From contig JAJXZM010000142.1 of assembly GCA_021780055.1 (NCBI GenBank), positions 1-10,079 on the forward strand: a stretch of 10,079 nt of DNA, written 5' to 3'. How positions within the stretch are numbered: the stretch's first letter is position 1; each line of letters opens with the position of its first letter. Below the pieces are notes generated by a model, which saw nothing but the letters and a program-made list of their open reading frames with translations, did no database searches and had not been told where the DNA came from. The stretch comes from Acidobacteriota bacterium (GTDB lineage Bacteria; Acidobacteriota; Terriglobia; UBA7540). Positions 1 to 9,200 of this stretch are shown here, in pieces. The position numbers were made by a program, and so were the translations under genes.

Positions 1-2
1 AC

Positions 3-2213
3 ACGACCGAACGAAAGCTCGAAATCTCCAAGCGGGCATACCGCATTCTGACGGAGGAGGTTCATTTCCCTCCTGAAGACATCATTTTCGATCCCAACAT
101 TCTCACGATCGCAACTGGCATGGAAGAACATGCCAATTACGCCGTGAATTTCATTGAGGCTGCGCATCAAATCAAAGCCTCGCTCCCCTACGCCAAGGTA
201 AGCGGCGGTGTCAGCAACCTTTCGTTCTCATTTCGCGGCAATAATACTGTTCGAGAGGCCATGCACACGGCATTCCTCTACCATGCCATCCGCGCCGGCA
301 TGGACATGGGCATTGTCAACGCGGGCCAACTCGGCATCTACGAACAAATTCCCAGGGACCTTCTGGTTCTGGTTGAAGACGTCATCCTGAATCGCCGTCC
401 CGACGCAACCGAGCGGCTGCTGGCGTTTGCCGATTCCGTGAAACAGGTTGGCCAAAAGCCAGTCGAAGAAGATGCCTGGCGCAAGGGCACAGTGGAAGAA
501 CGCCTTTCACACGCGCTGGTTAAGGGCATCGTTGATTACATCGAAACCGACACAGAAGAAGCCCGTGAGAAATACGGACGCCCCCTGGCGGTGATCGAAG
601 GGCCGCTCATGGCGGGCATGAACGTGGTGGGGGACTTGTTCGGCTCCGGTCGAATGTTTCTGCCGCAGGTGGTAAAGAGCGCGCGCGTGATGAAGAAATC
701 GGTGGCATATCTCATGCCCTATCTGGAAGCCGAAAAGCAATTGACCGGGGGCGCGAAGACAGCCGGCAAAATTGTGATGGCCACAGTAAAAGGTGACGTT
801 CACGACATTGGCAAGAACATTGTCGGAGTTGTGCTGGGCTGCAACAATTACGAGGTCGTCGACCTCGGTGTGATGGTTCCATGCGAGAAGATTCTGAAGA
901 CGGCTCGCGAACTGGAGGCCGACATGGTCGGCCTCAGCGGCCTGATTACCCCCTCGCTCGACGAGATGGTGCATGTCGCGAGGGAAATGGAACGCGAAGG
1001 GTTTACGGTACCGCTTCTGATCGGTGGCGCGACGACAAGCCGCGCGCACACGGCAGTCAAGATTGCTCCTGCTTACAAGCAACCTGTGGTTCATGTGCTT
1101 GACGCGTCGCGCGCGGTAGGAGTTGTGGGACGGCTGTCAAGCTCCGAGTTAAAACCGGCCTTTATCGAAGAGAACAGACAAGAGCAAGAAAAGCTGAGGG
1201 AAACTCACCGTGGTCCCCGGTCACAGAAGCTGGTGACGATCGCGGAAGCCCGCCGCCGTCGGCTGCAGTTCGACTGGAGCAGCTATGATCCTCCCCGGCC
1301 GTCCTTCACAGGAATTAAAGCAAAAAGCCCCGTTCCGATTGAGGAGATCATTCCTTACATTGATTGGACTCCCTTTTTCCATGTCTGGGAATTGCGCGGA
1401 GTATATCCCAGGATTTTCAAGCAGCCGGAGGTGGGCGACAGGGCTCGGGAAGTGTTTGATGACGCCGGAAAGCTTCTGGATCGCATCGTCCGGGAAAAAC
1501 TGTTGGAAGCTCGAGCCGTTGTGGGATTCTTCCCGGCGGCCAGCGTCGGGGACGACATCGAAGTGTATTCCGATGATTCCCGGAGCGCTGTTCAGGCGAC
1601 CTTTTATACCCTGCGCCAGCAAATCGAAAAGCCCGAGGGTGAGCCGAACCTTGCCCTTGCGGATTTCATTGCCCCGTATGACAGCGGCCGCCGAGACTAC
1701 CTGGGGGCATTCGCGGTGACGGCGGGCATCCACATCGAGCATGTGGTCAGCCAATTTGAAAAGGACCATGACGATTACAATGCCATCATGGTCAAAGCAT
1801 TGGCCGACCGTCTTGCCGAAGCGCTTGCTGAACTGACCCACAAGCGCGCACGCGAGGCATGGGGATATGGAAGTGAAGAGAATCTGTCCTTGGATGACTT
1901 AATTCACGAGCATTATCGTGGCATTCGGCCTGCCCCGGGATATCCTGCGTCGCCTGATCATACCGAAAAGCGTACCTTATTTGACCTGCTCCAAGCCAAG
2001 CAGACTACCGGTGTCAGTCTTACGGAGAATTTCGCAATGTATCCAGCCGCTTCGGTATGCGGTCTCTATTTCTCTCACCCCCAGGCCCGATATTTCGCCG
2101 TGGGAAAGATTGAACGCGACCAGGTACTCGACTACCACAGGCGCAAGGGGATGGAGCTTGCCACCATCGAGCGATGGCTGGGATCAAACCTCAATTATGA
2201 CCCTGCGAGATAA
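3..2213 (+). CDS. metH: Cobalamin-dependent methionine synthase, 5'-truncated by window edge
   Basis: MetH is the cytosolic enzyme that moves a methyl group from 5-methyltetrahydrofolate to homocysteine through methylcobalamin. The frame is open from base 3 with MetH-like sequence before the first ATG at 120, so that ATG is internal and the true start lies upstream. By alignment from memory, the window begins near E. coli residue 493. In order it holds the end of the pterin-binding domain (about 3-370), the four-helix cap (about 474-746), the B12 domain (about 762-1172) and the AdoMet-reactivation domain (about 1215-2210). The DxHxxG motif and ligand triad are intact: Asp (795-797, E. coli D757), His (801-803, H759) and Ser (954-956, S810). 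AdoMet-site residues are also present: Asp in IDWTPF (1362-1364, D946), Arg and Tyr in RPAPGY (1926-1928 and 1941-1943, R1134 and Y1139) and Tyr at 2091-2093 (Y1189). The C-terminus falls within one residue of the E. coli end. The zinc/homocysteine domain and any upstream riboswitch are outside the window. Confidence 0.97.
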   Translation, partial: TTERKLEISKRAYRILTEEVHFPPEDIIFDPNILTIATGMEEHANYAVNFIEAAHQIKASLPYAKVSGGVSNLSFSFRGNNTVREAMHTAFLYHAIRAGMDMGIVNAGQLGIYEQIPRDLLVLVEDVILNRRPDATERLLAFADSVKQVGQKPVEEDAWRKGTVEERLSHALVKGIVDYIETDTEEAREKYGRPLAVIEGPLMAGMNVVGDLFGSGRMFLPQVVKSARVMKKSVAYLMPYLEAEKQLTGGAKTAGKIVMATVKGDVHDIGKNIVGVVLGCNNYEVVDLGVMVPCEKILKTARELEADMVGLSGLITPSLDEMVHVAREMEREGFTVPLLIGGATTSRAHTAVKIAPAYKQPVVHVLDASRAVGVVGRLSSSELKPAFIEENRQEQEKLRETHRGPRSQKLVTIAEARRRRLQFDWSSYDPPRPSFTGIKAKSPVPIEEIIPYIDWTPFFHVWELRGVYPRIFKQPEVGDRAREVFDDAGKLLDRIVREKLLEARAVVGFFPAASVGDDIEVYSDDSRSAVQATFYTLRQQIEKPEGEPNLALADFIAPYDSGRRDYLGAFAVTAGIHIEHVVSQFEKDHDDYNAIMVKALADRLAEALAELTHKRAREAWGYGSEENLSLDDLIHEHYRGIRPAPGYPASPDHTEKRTLFDLLQAKQTTGVSLTENFAMYPAASVCGLYFSHPQARYFAVGKIERDQVLDYHRRKGMELATIERWLGSNLNYDPAR

Positions 2214-2237
2214 GTGCCTGAACGCGTCATCAGGCAC
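2214..2237. repeat. Perfect 8-bp inverted repeat abutting the metH stop
   Basis: GTGCCTGA (2214-2221) and TCAGGCAC (2230-2237) are perfect reverse complements around an 8-base loop, starting at the base after the metH TAA. On the plus strand it is followed by ATC and a run of A, not T, so it is not a classical intrinsic terminator. On the minus strand the T-run lies before the hairpin, which is also the wrong order. It could act as a 3'-end stabilising or Rho-linked hairpin for the metH mRNA. That role is inference. Confidence 0.5.
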
Positions 2238-2317
2238 ATCAAAAAAACAGAGAAAGTTTGGGAAGGCCGCTCAAGAGGACTTTTCCGAATGCGGCGCGGG
2301 ATGCCCGTGAGCTACTC

Positions 2318-2358
2318 GAATGCGAGGCGGAGCCTTTCCGTGCACACGCCCCGCATTC
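2318..2358 (+). terminator. Candidate hairpin terminator between convergent genes
   Basis: GAATGCGAGGCG (2318-2329) pairs with CGCCCCGCATTC (2347-2358) across a 17-base loop. This makes a 12-bp stem with one A-C mismatch, followed on the plus strand by only TTTG. The right arm can alternatively pair through CCGCATTC with GAATGCGG at 2287-2294. The weak T tract makes this a low-confidence end signal for metH. On the minus strand no T tract follows, so it is not a good terminator for the opposing gene. The remaining convergent DNA (2214-2382, 169 bp) shows no gene. Confidence 0.3.
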
Positions 2359-2382
2359 TTTGAAGGAATTCAACTCTTTACA

Positions 2383-5300
2383 TTACGTGATCGCCAGGTT
2401 GACGATCGTGCTCCGGACAACAGAAGAATTGGAGCCGAGCGTTCCGTTAATCGTAATGCTGTAATTCCCAGTTGTTGATCCCGTGGTGGCGGGGTTGCTC
2501 CGGCATGACCCCAGGAAGACCTCGCACAGAATGAGCAGGCAAAGCGTGCAAACCTGAATTCGGACCCAGCGATTGCCCGCCAGCCGCGGGAACCGACTCC
2601 GGTTGCGACCCAGGACAAAAGCACCCAACAGGACAACCACAAGCAAGGTCACCATTAACGGAGGGACGGCGCCAGGAGGAATGACAGGGAGTGGCACAGA
2701 ACTCGCATTCTTTGTCGTCTGCACCGTCAATGTGACCGTGGCCGCGCCACCGTTAGGCGTTACCGATGAGTTCGAGAAAGTACAGGTTGCCCCAGGAGGC
2801 ATGCCATTTCCACACGCGAGTTGAACCTGACTATTGAATCCGTTAATCGGGGTCACCGAGATGGTGTATGCAGCGGGTGCGCCAGCGACAATCGTGTTGA
2901 GCGACGGCGAGGCAGACAAAATATAGTCCGCAAAAAGAAGATTCAGATTAACCTGTGTACTTTGCGAACCACTGGTTCCCGCGACTGCAAAAGCGAACGG
3001 GTTTGCCATCGAACTCGTAAGATTGCTAATAGTGAGGGTGCTGGTCTGGCCCGGAAGAATTGTTGCAGGGCTGAACGAGCAGGTCAAAGTCGAAGGGCAA
3101 ACCAGCGTGATGCTCCCCGTAAAATTGCTGGGTGCCGAAGCGGCAATCGTGTATGTTGTCGACGTGCTTCCGATAATCGTTGTGACGTTGGGGGTCGAAG
3201 AAGATAGCGTGAACTGAGCAACCCCCGTCCCGGAGAGAGCCACTGACTGGGGACTTCCTACAGCAGTATCACTGATTGACAAAGCCCCGTTCCTTGCGCC
3301 ACTCGAGGTGGGGGAAAAGGTCACAGTGATGGCGCAACTTTGCCCCACATTCAGCACGTTCAGCGTTGCCCCACACGTATTGGTCTGTGAGAAATCGCCG
3401 CTCGTACTGATACCTGTGATATTCAGCGTAGCGGTACCAGTGTTCGTTATCGTCACTGTTTGACCTGCGCTCACACCTCCCACGGTAACACTACCAAAAG
3501 CCAGGCTCGAAGGCGTCACGGTGACCGCTGTCGATGCTGTCACACCAGTTCCGGAAACCTTGATCGTTTGGGGGCTGCCAGCGGCATTGTCTGTAAGGGT
3601 AAACGTCCCGGATTCCGCCTGTACCGACGACGGCGTGAAAGTAATATTGATGGTGCAGGTACCGCCGCTTGCAGCGACCGTACCAACACAATTATCCGTT
3701 TCCGCAAAGTCACTGGTGTAACCTGTGGTGTCCGTTTGCGTAAAAGTAATCTGGCTTATTGTCAGGTCCGCAGTTCCTTCGTTAGTAACCTGAACAGTTT
3801 GCACAGCGCTGCGGACGTTCTGAGTCTGGTTCCCAAAATCAATCGTTTGCGGCACCACAGAAAGGCCAGGGGCATTGTCCGGCTTGATCTCAGAAATAAA
3901 CGCATTGCCGGCCACCCCAGCCAGACTGGACTGATAGGCAAGATAGGTACCGTCAATGGCAGGAAAGTTCGTCGAGGATGTACTGCCGGTAAGGAAGGCA
4001 TCACCAGCCGAGTCCAAAGCGATAGCCTGCCCGAAATCTGCGCCGCTGCCTCCAAGATAGGTTGACTGGACAAGGCCCGTTCCGGTGGGGTTTAATTCGG
4101 ACATAAAAACATCCGTGCAGGCCGCAGTCCCGCATGCGCTGCCCCCGGTAATCCCAAGAACTTTCTGAATCGGGCTAAAAGTGGGGAAGTTGCTCGAGTT
4201 CGTGAAACCCGTAATAAACGTGTCTCCGGAAGAGTCCACGGCAATTCCATTTCCCTGCTCTACGCCAGTCCCTCCCAGCAAGGTAGAATAAACGAGTGTT
4301 GGTCCTGCCGGATTAATCTTGGCAACAAATGCATCAGACTGGCCTTGGTTCGTACCCTGAAGCACTCCAGTCGTTGTCGGAAAGTCGCTGGATTGGCTGC
4401 TGCCGGTAATATACACGTTCCCGCTGGAGTCCAGGGCCAGGCCGAAGGCACGATCGTCGCTGCTGCCGCCTAAATAGGTCGAAAATGTAAAAGCCGAACC
4501 TGCTGAGTTCAACTCCGTTACAAAGGCATTGACTGTTCCTGCATTCACACCTTGAATGGGGGCCTGAACAGGAAAATCAGAAGAAAAGGTGTAGCCCGCG
4601 ACATAAGCGTTGCCGGATGCATCCACCTTGATACTCTGCCCAACATCCGCCTTTGTTCCACCGAGATAGGTAGAGTAAAGAAGGGTCGCGCCCGTAAAGT
4701 CCAGCTTGGCAACAAATGCGTCCGTGGAACCGGCGTTAAGGGATTGCGCAGGGGTGGCAGTCGGGAAATTCGGCGATTGTGTGGAACCTGTAACATAGGC
4801 GTTGCTTGAAGAATCCACCGCAATACCAAATCCAGCGTCGGCCCCGCTTCCACCGAGGAAAGTCGAATACACAAGGCTAGATCCCGTGCTGTTCAGTTGA
4901 GTGACAAATGCATCCCCGCTGCCGCCATACGTGGTTTGATACGCTCCGGAAGTGGTTGGAAAAGTCGAAGAAGTGGTGCTGCCAGTCACAAAGGCATCTC
5001 CACCAGCATTTACAGTAATTGCATTGCCGGAATCAGTCCCGCTTCCGCCCAAATAGGTAGAGTAAACTTTCTGGGGTGTAGATGAAGCTACTGCTGTACC
5101 GGCAGGGTCTATCTTAGCGACAAACACGTCGCCGCTGCCGCCATAGCTTCCGCTTTGCGAGCCTGTCGAGGTCGGGAAATTCGCAGAGTTCGAAATCCCA
5201 GTGACGTATGCTTTTCCTGAGGCATCTACAGCGATGCCATAACCAATGTCGCCGCCGCTCCCTCCGAAGTAGGTTGAATAGGAAAGCACCGGGTCAATTA

Positions 5301-6132
5301 CAAGTTTCTGGCCGTGATCGTAGGGCCCAAGGCCAAAGCTAACCCGGTTCCCATCTTGCAGCACGTAATGAACCGCCACAGATTTCCGCTGCAAGCCCTG
5401 CCCCTGATAGGCCACTGGCCGCTTGAGAAGGACATCACCGCCGCTGGCTTTCAGCACCAGGTTCCCGGAGGGGTCCAGGCGCAATCCATTCACACCATTC
5501 ACACCGATTCGAATGAAATTAGCATCAGCACCCGGAGAAAGGACGAAATCATTTTCAAGTTGTCCCTGGCGGCCGTAGTAAACAAGATCGATCCCTGGAT
5601 AGATCTGGCTGTATTGGACTCGCGCGTAGTTGGGAATATCGGTGTGCCACTTGCGAGGATCATTGCCGAGGAAATAGTTGCTCTTCCCGCTGAGTTCGGA
5701 CCTTCCAGCGACCTGTACCGCCCCTGACGATCCAAGCAGCCTGAGCCGCAGCACGGCCGAGGTTACCGCCGGGGTCCCTTCCACCCCAGGCGTGGTGGTC
5801 CGCAGGGACAAAACTGCGTCGTGATCTGTCAGAAACAGAGTGTAGTTCTGTCCACGAGCCAGATACTTTACGCGTGAATCCGTCTGTCCGCGATTCGCCT
5901 CAAAACTGAGAGGCAGCAAAGCCAGGCGGTCGTTCCAGGTCTTAATGGCATGGGTGTCGCGAAGGGGAGATCTTTGGGCAGCGTTCAGAACCAGGCCGAA
6001 GCTGATGAGTGTCAGGCCCAAAAGGCCCGCGGCAACCAGAATACGCCCACGTTCGAACCTCGATTGCGTCCGAATCGGTTCCTTACGGGCCACAGTAGAA
6101 TATTTGACTTTCACACTGTACTCCTTGGACAT
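2383..6132 (-). CDS. SBBP beta-propeller / choice-of-anchor D repeat protein, downstream paralog
   Basis: A 1249-residue secreted, membrane-anchored protein of unknown function. A basic stretch of about 30 residues precedes a hydrophobic export segment (31-50). A conserved domain follows (about 70-282, containing LPLSFEANRGQ, YFLGN, WHTDIPNY and YYGRQGQLE); it resembles the DUF7948 domain that precedes SBBP repeats in many proteins (name recalled). Seven SBBP repeats (about 283-750) carry YSTYLGG and D-x-SGNAYVTG cores; this domain is probably a seven-bladed propeller. Two ASH/choice-of-anchor D domains (757-864 and 869-972) and two Ig-like domains (about 973-1065 and 1070-1140) follow. A PP-rich linker, TM helix (1159-1175), basic loop, second TM (1192-1209) and a 39-residue tail after Cys1210 end the protein. 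The ATG at 6132 is supported by a Shine-Dalgarno 10 bases upstream. Blade 1 has a longer connector (SSTPQ) than its paralog. It sits 86 bp after that paralog on the same strand. Roles in adhesion or surface binding are guesses from fold. Confidence 0.9.
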   Translation of the reverse strand: MSKEYSVKVKYSTVARKEPIRTQSRFERGRILVAAGLLGLTLISFGLVLNAAQRSPLRDTHAIKTWNDRLALLPLSFEANRGQTDSRVKYLARGQNYTLFLTDHDAVLSLRTTTPGVEGTPAVTSAVLRLRLLGSSGAVQVAGRSELSGKSNYFLGNDPRKWHTDIPNYARVQYSQIYPGIDLVYYGRQGQLENDFVLSPGADANFIRIGVNGVNGLRLDPSGNLVLKASGGDVLLKRPVAYQGQGLQRKSVAVHYVLQDGNRVSFGLGPYDHGQKLVIDPVLSYSTYFGGSGGDIGYGIAVDASGKAYVTGISNSANFPTSTGSQSGSYGGSGDVFVAKIDPAGTAVASSTPQKVYSTYLGGSGTDSGNAITVNAGGDAFVTGSTTSSTFPTTSGAYQTTYGGSGDAFVTQLNSTGSSLVYSTFLGGSGADAGFGIAVDSSSNAYVTGSTQSPNFPTATPAQSLNAGSTDAFVAKLDFTGATLLYSTYLGGTKADVGQSIKVDASGNAYVAGYTFSSDFPVQAPIQGVNAGTVNAFVTELNSAGSAFTFSTYLGGSSDDRAFGLALDSSGNVYITGSSQSSDFPTTTGVLQGTNQGQSDAFVAKINPAGPTLVYSTLLGGTGVEQGNGIAVDSSGDTFITGFTNSSNFPTFSPIQKVLGITGGSACGTAACTDVFMSELNPTGTGLVQSTYLGGSGADFGQAIALDSAGDAFLTGSTSSTNFPAIDGTYLAYQSSLAGVAGNAFISEIKPDNAPGLSVVPQTIDFGNQTQNVRSAVQTVQVTNEGTADLTISQITFTQTDTTGYTSDFAETDNCVGTVAASGGTCTINITFTPSSVQAESGTFTLTDNAAGSPQTIKVSGTGVTASTAVTVTPSSLAFGSVTVGGVSAGQTVTITNTGTATLNITGISTSGDFSQTNTCGATLNVLNVGQSCAITVTFSPTSSGARNGALSISDTAVGSPQSVALSGTGVAQFTLSSSTPNVTTIIGSTSTTYTIAASAPSNFTGSITLVCPSTLTCSFSPATILPGQTSTLTISNLTSSMANPFAFAVAGTSGSQSTQVNLNLLFADYILSASPSLNTIVAGAPAAYTISVTPINGFNSQVQLACGNGMPPGATCTFSNSSVTPNGGAATVTLTVQTTKNASSVPLPVIPPGAVPPLMVTLLVVVLLGAFVLGRNRSRFPRLAGNRWVRIQVCTLCLLILCEVFLGSCRSNPATTGSTTGNYSITINGTLGSNSSVVRSTIVNLAIT
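2386..2694 (-). other. C-terminal membrane hairpin with lipobox-like Cys and beta tail (downstream paralog)
   Basis: Residues 1147-1249. A proline-rich linker (VPLPVIPPGAVPP) leads to TM helix 1, then a loop with six Arg and no acidic residue, then TM helix 2 ending in FLGSC (Cys1210). A Thr/Ser/Gly spacer and a short beta-like tail with NYSITINGTLGSNSS follow. By the positive-inside rule the loop faces the cytoplasm, so both the main body and the tail lie outside the inner membrane. Basic loop, hydrophobic helix and FLGSC together look like an internal lipoprotein signal peptide. Whether it is processed is unknown. Confidence 0.6.
3883..5286 (-). repeat. Seven SBBP repeats (downstream paralog)
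   Basis: Protein residues 283-750 hold seven tandem repeats of about 64-73 residues. Each opens near YSTYLGG-type motifs at about residues 285, 357, 422, 486, 551, 615 and 690. Each continues with a D-x-SG-x-(A/V)(Y/F)(V/I)TG core, then SxxFPT, then (D/N)(A/V)F(V/I/M)xxx. Codon choice differs between copies, so this is a protein-level repeat, not a recent DNA amplification. Repeat six carries an extra loop with a C-x4-C pair (Cys667, Cys672). Confidence 0.9.
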
Positions 6133-6142
6133 GCTTGAATTA

Positions 6143-6150
6143 CTCCCCTT
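6143..6150 (-). promoter_or_regulatory. Ribosome binding site for the downstream paralog
   Basis: On the minus strand the sequence reads AAGGGGAG, ending 10 bases before the ATG at 6132. It is the only good Shine-Dalgarno match near the 5' end of this gene. It supports the ATG even though this leaves an unusually long basic stretch before the hydrophobic segment. The whole 6133-6218 gap contains no convincing promoter or terminator that I can recognise. Confidence 0.6.
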
Positions 6151-6218
6151 GTGGTTCCAAAGTCTTTTTCACCAAACTCACGGCTTTCCCGCTGTAATCG
6201 CCGTTCCCCTTGATCCCG

Positions 6219-9200
6219 TTAAGGCGAAACTGCCAGGTTGACAGTCGTCGCTCGTTGAATACTGTTATTGCTTCCCAGAGTACCCACAATGGTAACGGTG
6301 TAAGTGCCCGCGGGAGTTCCTGTCGCCACAGGAGTGGTCTGGGGGCCATAATATGTGCTGTTACACGCTGTTGCCAAAGCACTCAACGAGGCGGCTAGCA
6401 CAAGAATGGCAAGGCTTGCGCGAAGCCGTACCGGCTTTGCACCCAGCAACCGTCGTCCCGTTACAACAAAAGAAGCCGCGGAAATTATCCAAAGCGCCGC
6501 CAGCAGGACCCACCACTTGAACTTCCAGGAACCCCATGGAGGCGACCCTCCCGGAGGCTGCGGCAGCACGTGAGCACTCTTTGAGGCAGTCGTGCTGATC
6601 GTCAGCGTTGCCGTGGAAGGATTTGTTCCGTCCAGGGTTAAACCGGGCGGGGAGAATGTGCAGGTTGTGTCGGGTTTTTGTGCCGTTGCATCTGACCCCT
6701 GCGGCAGGTTCTTGCAGCCCAAAAGCACAACCTGATTGAACCCGTTCAGTGGAGTCACTGTAACCGTGTAAGTAGTTGAATTTCCAGCCGTAACCGTTTG
6801 AAGCGGCGGCGATGGCAGGGTCTGCGAAAGCGAGAAATCCTGGAAGAATATCGTCAGCGGAACACTTGTTGACTGAGTACCGCTACTTCCTTTTATCGAG
6901 AAATCGAATGGATTGGCTGAGCTTGCAGACAAGCCACTGACCGTCACGACACTGGATTGGCCCGCCGTGATCGAAGCAGGATTGAAACCGCACGTACCGG
7001 TACTGCAAGAAAGACCTATCGTCCCCTGAAATGTGCTCGGGGCCGAAGCCGTGATAGTGAACGTTGTCGATTGCGTTCCGATGAGAAGCACAGCCGACCT
7101 TGCGTTCACCGATAGAGAAAAGACGGCATTCCCGGTTCCGGAGAGCGCCACAGATTGCGGGACGTTGGTAGCATCATCCTTAACAGTTAGCGCCCCCGAT
7201 CGACCACCCGTAGCCGTCGGCGTAAAAGTAATGCTGACGCTGCATGCTGCGCCCACATTAAGCACAGCAGGGAGAGTTCCGCAGGTATTGGTTTCGGCAA
7301 AGTCTCCGGTCACATCGATGCTGCTGATGTTTATAGCAGTGGTACCGGAATTGACTAACTGAACCGTTTGCGGAGGACTCGTCTGCCCGACCGTCAAGGC
7401 AGCAAACGAAAGGCTGCCAGGCGTCATCGTGAGCGTGCCCGCCGAAGTCACTCCGGTTCCGGTGACGGTAACAGTTTGGGGACTATTCTGGGCATCATCC
7501 GTGATCGCAATCTGATCGGTAACAGATCCTGTCTGGGTAGGTGTAAATGTTACTTGAATGGTGCAGGCTCCCCCGCCAGCAGGAACGACTGTTCCACAAT
7601 TATTGGTTTGGCTGAATTGGCCACTCGCAGTAATGCTCGTGATTCCCAGCGGGGAACTTCCGGCGTTAACCAGTGTAATGGTCTGAGGATTGCTCGTATT
7701 ATTGAGTGTCTGGTTGCCAAAGTTGAGGCTCTGGGGGCTGAGGGCCACAGCCGGTGCATCCTGAGGTTCAACTTTGGAAACAAACGCATTCGTGCTTGAG
7801 TTCGTACCAGCGTAGCTTGATTGGGGAGCCCCGGCTATAACAGGGAAGTTCGCTGAAGCCGTGCTTCCAGTCAAGTATGCAGCTCCCGACGAATCAACCG
7901 CGATGGCTTGTCCTACATCAATAGCACTTCCACCAAGAAACGTAGAGTAGACCAGATTTCCGGAAGCTCCAAGTTTGGCAACAAAGGCGTCTGAGCAGGG
8001 AGTCGAACCGCACGATCCGGCCCCCGTAATCCCCAGTACCTGTTGCAAGGCATCCGCCAGAAGAAAATCACTGGACTGTGTAAAACCCGTAACGAAAGCC
8101 TCTCCAGTCGAGTCGAGGGCAATTCCATTTGCCTGGTCCAAGCCACTACCGCCCAGGTATGTTGCGTATACAATTTGCGTCGCGCCAGGCGATAGTTTAG
8201 CGATGAATGAGTCTCCCTGGCCCTTATAGGCAGTCTGCCCCGTCGCCGTTGTCCCAGGGAAATTATTCGAACTAGTACTGCCAGCCAGGTAGATGCTGCC
8301 AACCGAATCAAGTGCGATAGATTGAGCGCTATCCGACCCGCTCCCTCCAAGATAAGTTGAAAACACTAGCGAGGAAGTTCCAGGATTGATTTCCGCAACG
8401 AACGCGTCGGACGCTCCGGACAGCGTTGATTGGAAGGCATTCTGAGTCGGGAAATTGGACGAAAAAGTATATCCGGCAATGTACGGGTTACCCGAGCCAT
8501 CAAGTGCAATGGCAAGCCCTTCATCAGCACCGCTCCCCCCGAGGTAAGTCGAGTAAAGCAGGGCTGCACCGTTCGGGTCAAATTCCGCGACAAACGCATC
8601 GGCTCCGCCATCAAGCCCCACCTGCAGGGCGTTCGCTTTGGGAAAGTCTATAGACTGGGTCGACCCCGTAATGAAGGCATCACCCGAAGCATCTACAGCA
8701 ACTGCCCGTCCATAATCGATTCCAGTTCCGCCCAGATAGGTGGAATAAACCAGCGAAGTACCTGTCGGATCAAGCTTGGTCAGAAATGCATCGGTGTTTC
8801 CGGCATTCGTCACCTGGAAGGCGCCAGAGGTGGTCGGGAAGTCGGTTGATGTCGTGTAACCGGACAAGTAAGCATCACCCGAGGAGTCAACCGCAATGCC
8901 AGTTGCCCTATCGAGGTTGCCACCTCCAAGAAAAACAGAGTAAATAAAAGCTGTTCCCGAAGGATTAAGCTTTGTTACGAAGATATCCCTGCCGCCTCCC
9001 AATGTTGTCTGCCCGCCCGTCGTGGGGAAGTCCAGCGAGGCTGTAGTCCCGGTAACGTAAGCGTCACCTGACGAATCCAAGGCGATTCCATATCCGACGT
9101 CTCCGCCGCTGCCTCCCAGATACGTCGAATATGTCAGCACTGGATCAATCACAAGTTCCTGGTGGTGATCATAAGGGCCAAAGGCAAAGCCAACCCGGTC

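Noticed and set aside
120..122. ATG at 120 as the start of a short methionine synthase
   Set aside because: The same frame is open to the left edge and encodes MetH-like sequence (e.g. [17 protein letters not shown]) before this ATG, so the gene is cut by the window and is not short.
507..1094. Long minus-strand open frame of 195 codons inside metH
   Set aside because: It lies antisense to a strongly conserved B12-domain region with intact motifs; its translation has no recognisable domain and is best explained as a shadow.
1221..1841. Minus-strand open frame of 206 codons inside metH
   Set aside because: Antisense to the AdoMet-activation domain, whose sequence and active-site residues are clearly the real product.
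2214..2382. Small gene or RNA in the convergent gap
   Set aside because: The open frames there lack a ribosome binding site or recognisable product and overlap flanking genes; no tRNA or known RNA fold is visible.
3460..4065. Plus-strand open frame of 201 codons within the downstream paralog
   Set aside because: Antisense to ASH domains and blade 7; the Arg/Cys/Ser-rich translation is typical of the reverse of such repeats.
6180..6204. Possible terminator between the two paralogs (ACGGC / GCCGT)
   Set aside because: Only 5 bp of stem with a 15-base loop and no following T tract on the minus strand; too weak to call.
3883..9137. Recent DNA-level tandem amplification or a CRISPR-like array
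   Set aside because: The repeats are spaced at about 190-220 bp and conserved as protein, but codons differ freely between copies and there are no identical short repeats with unique spacers.
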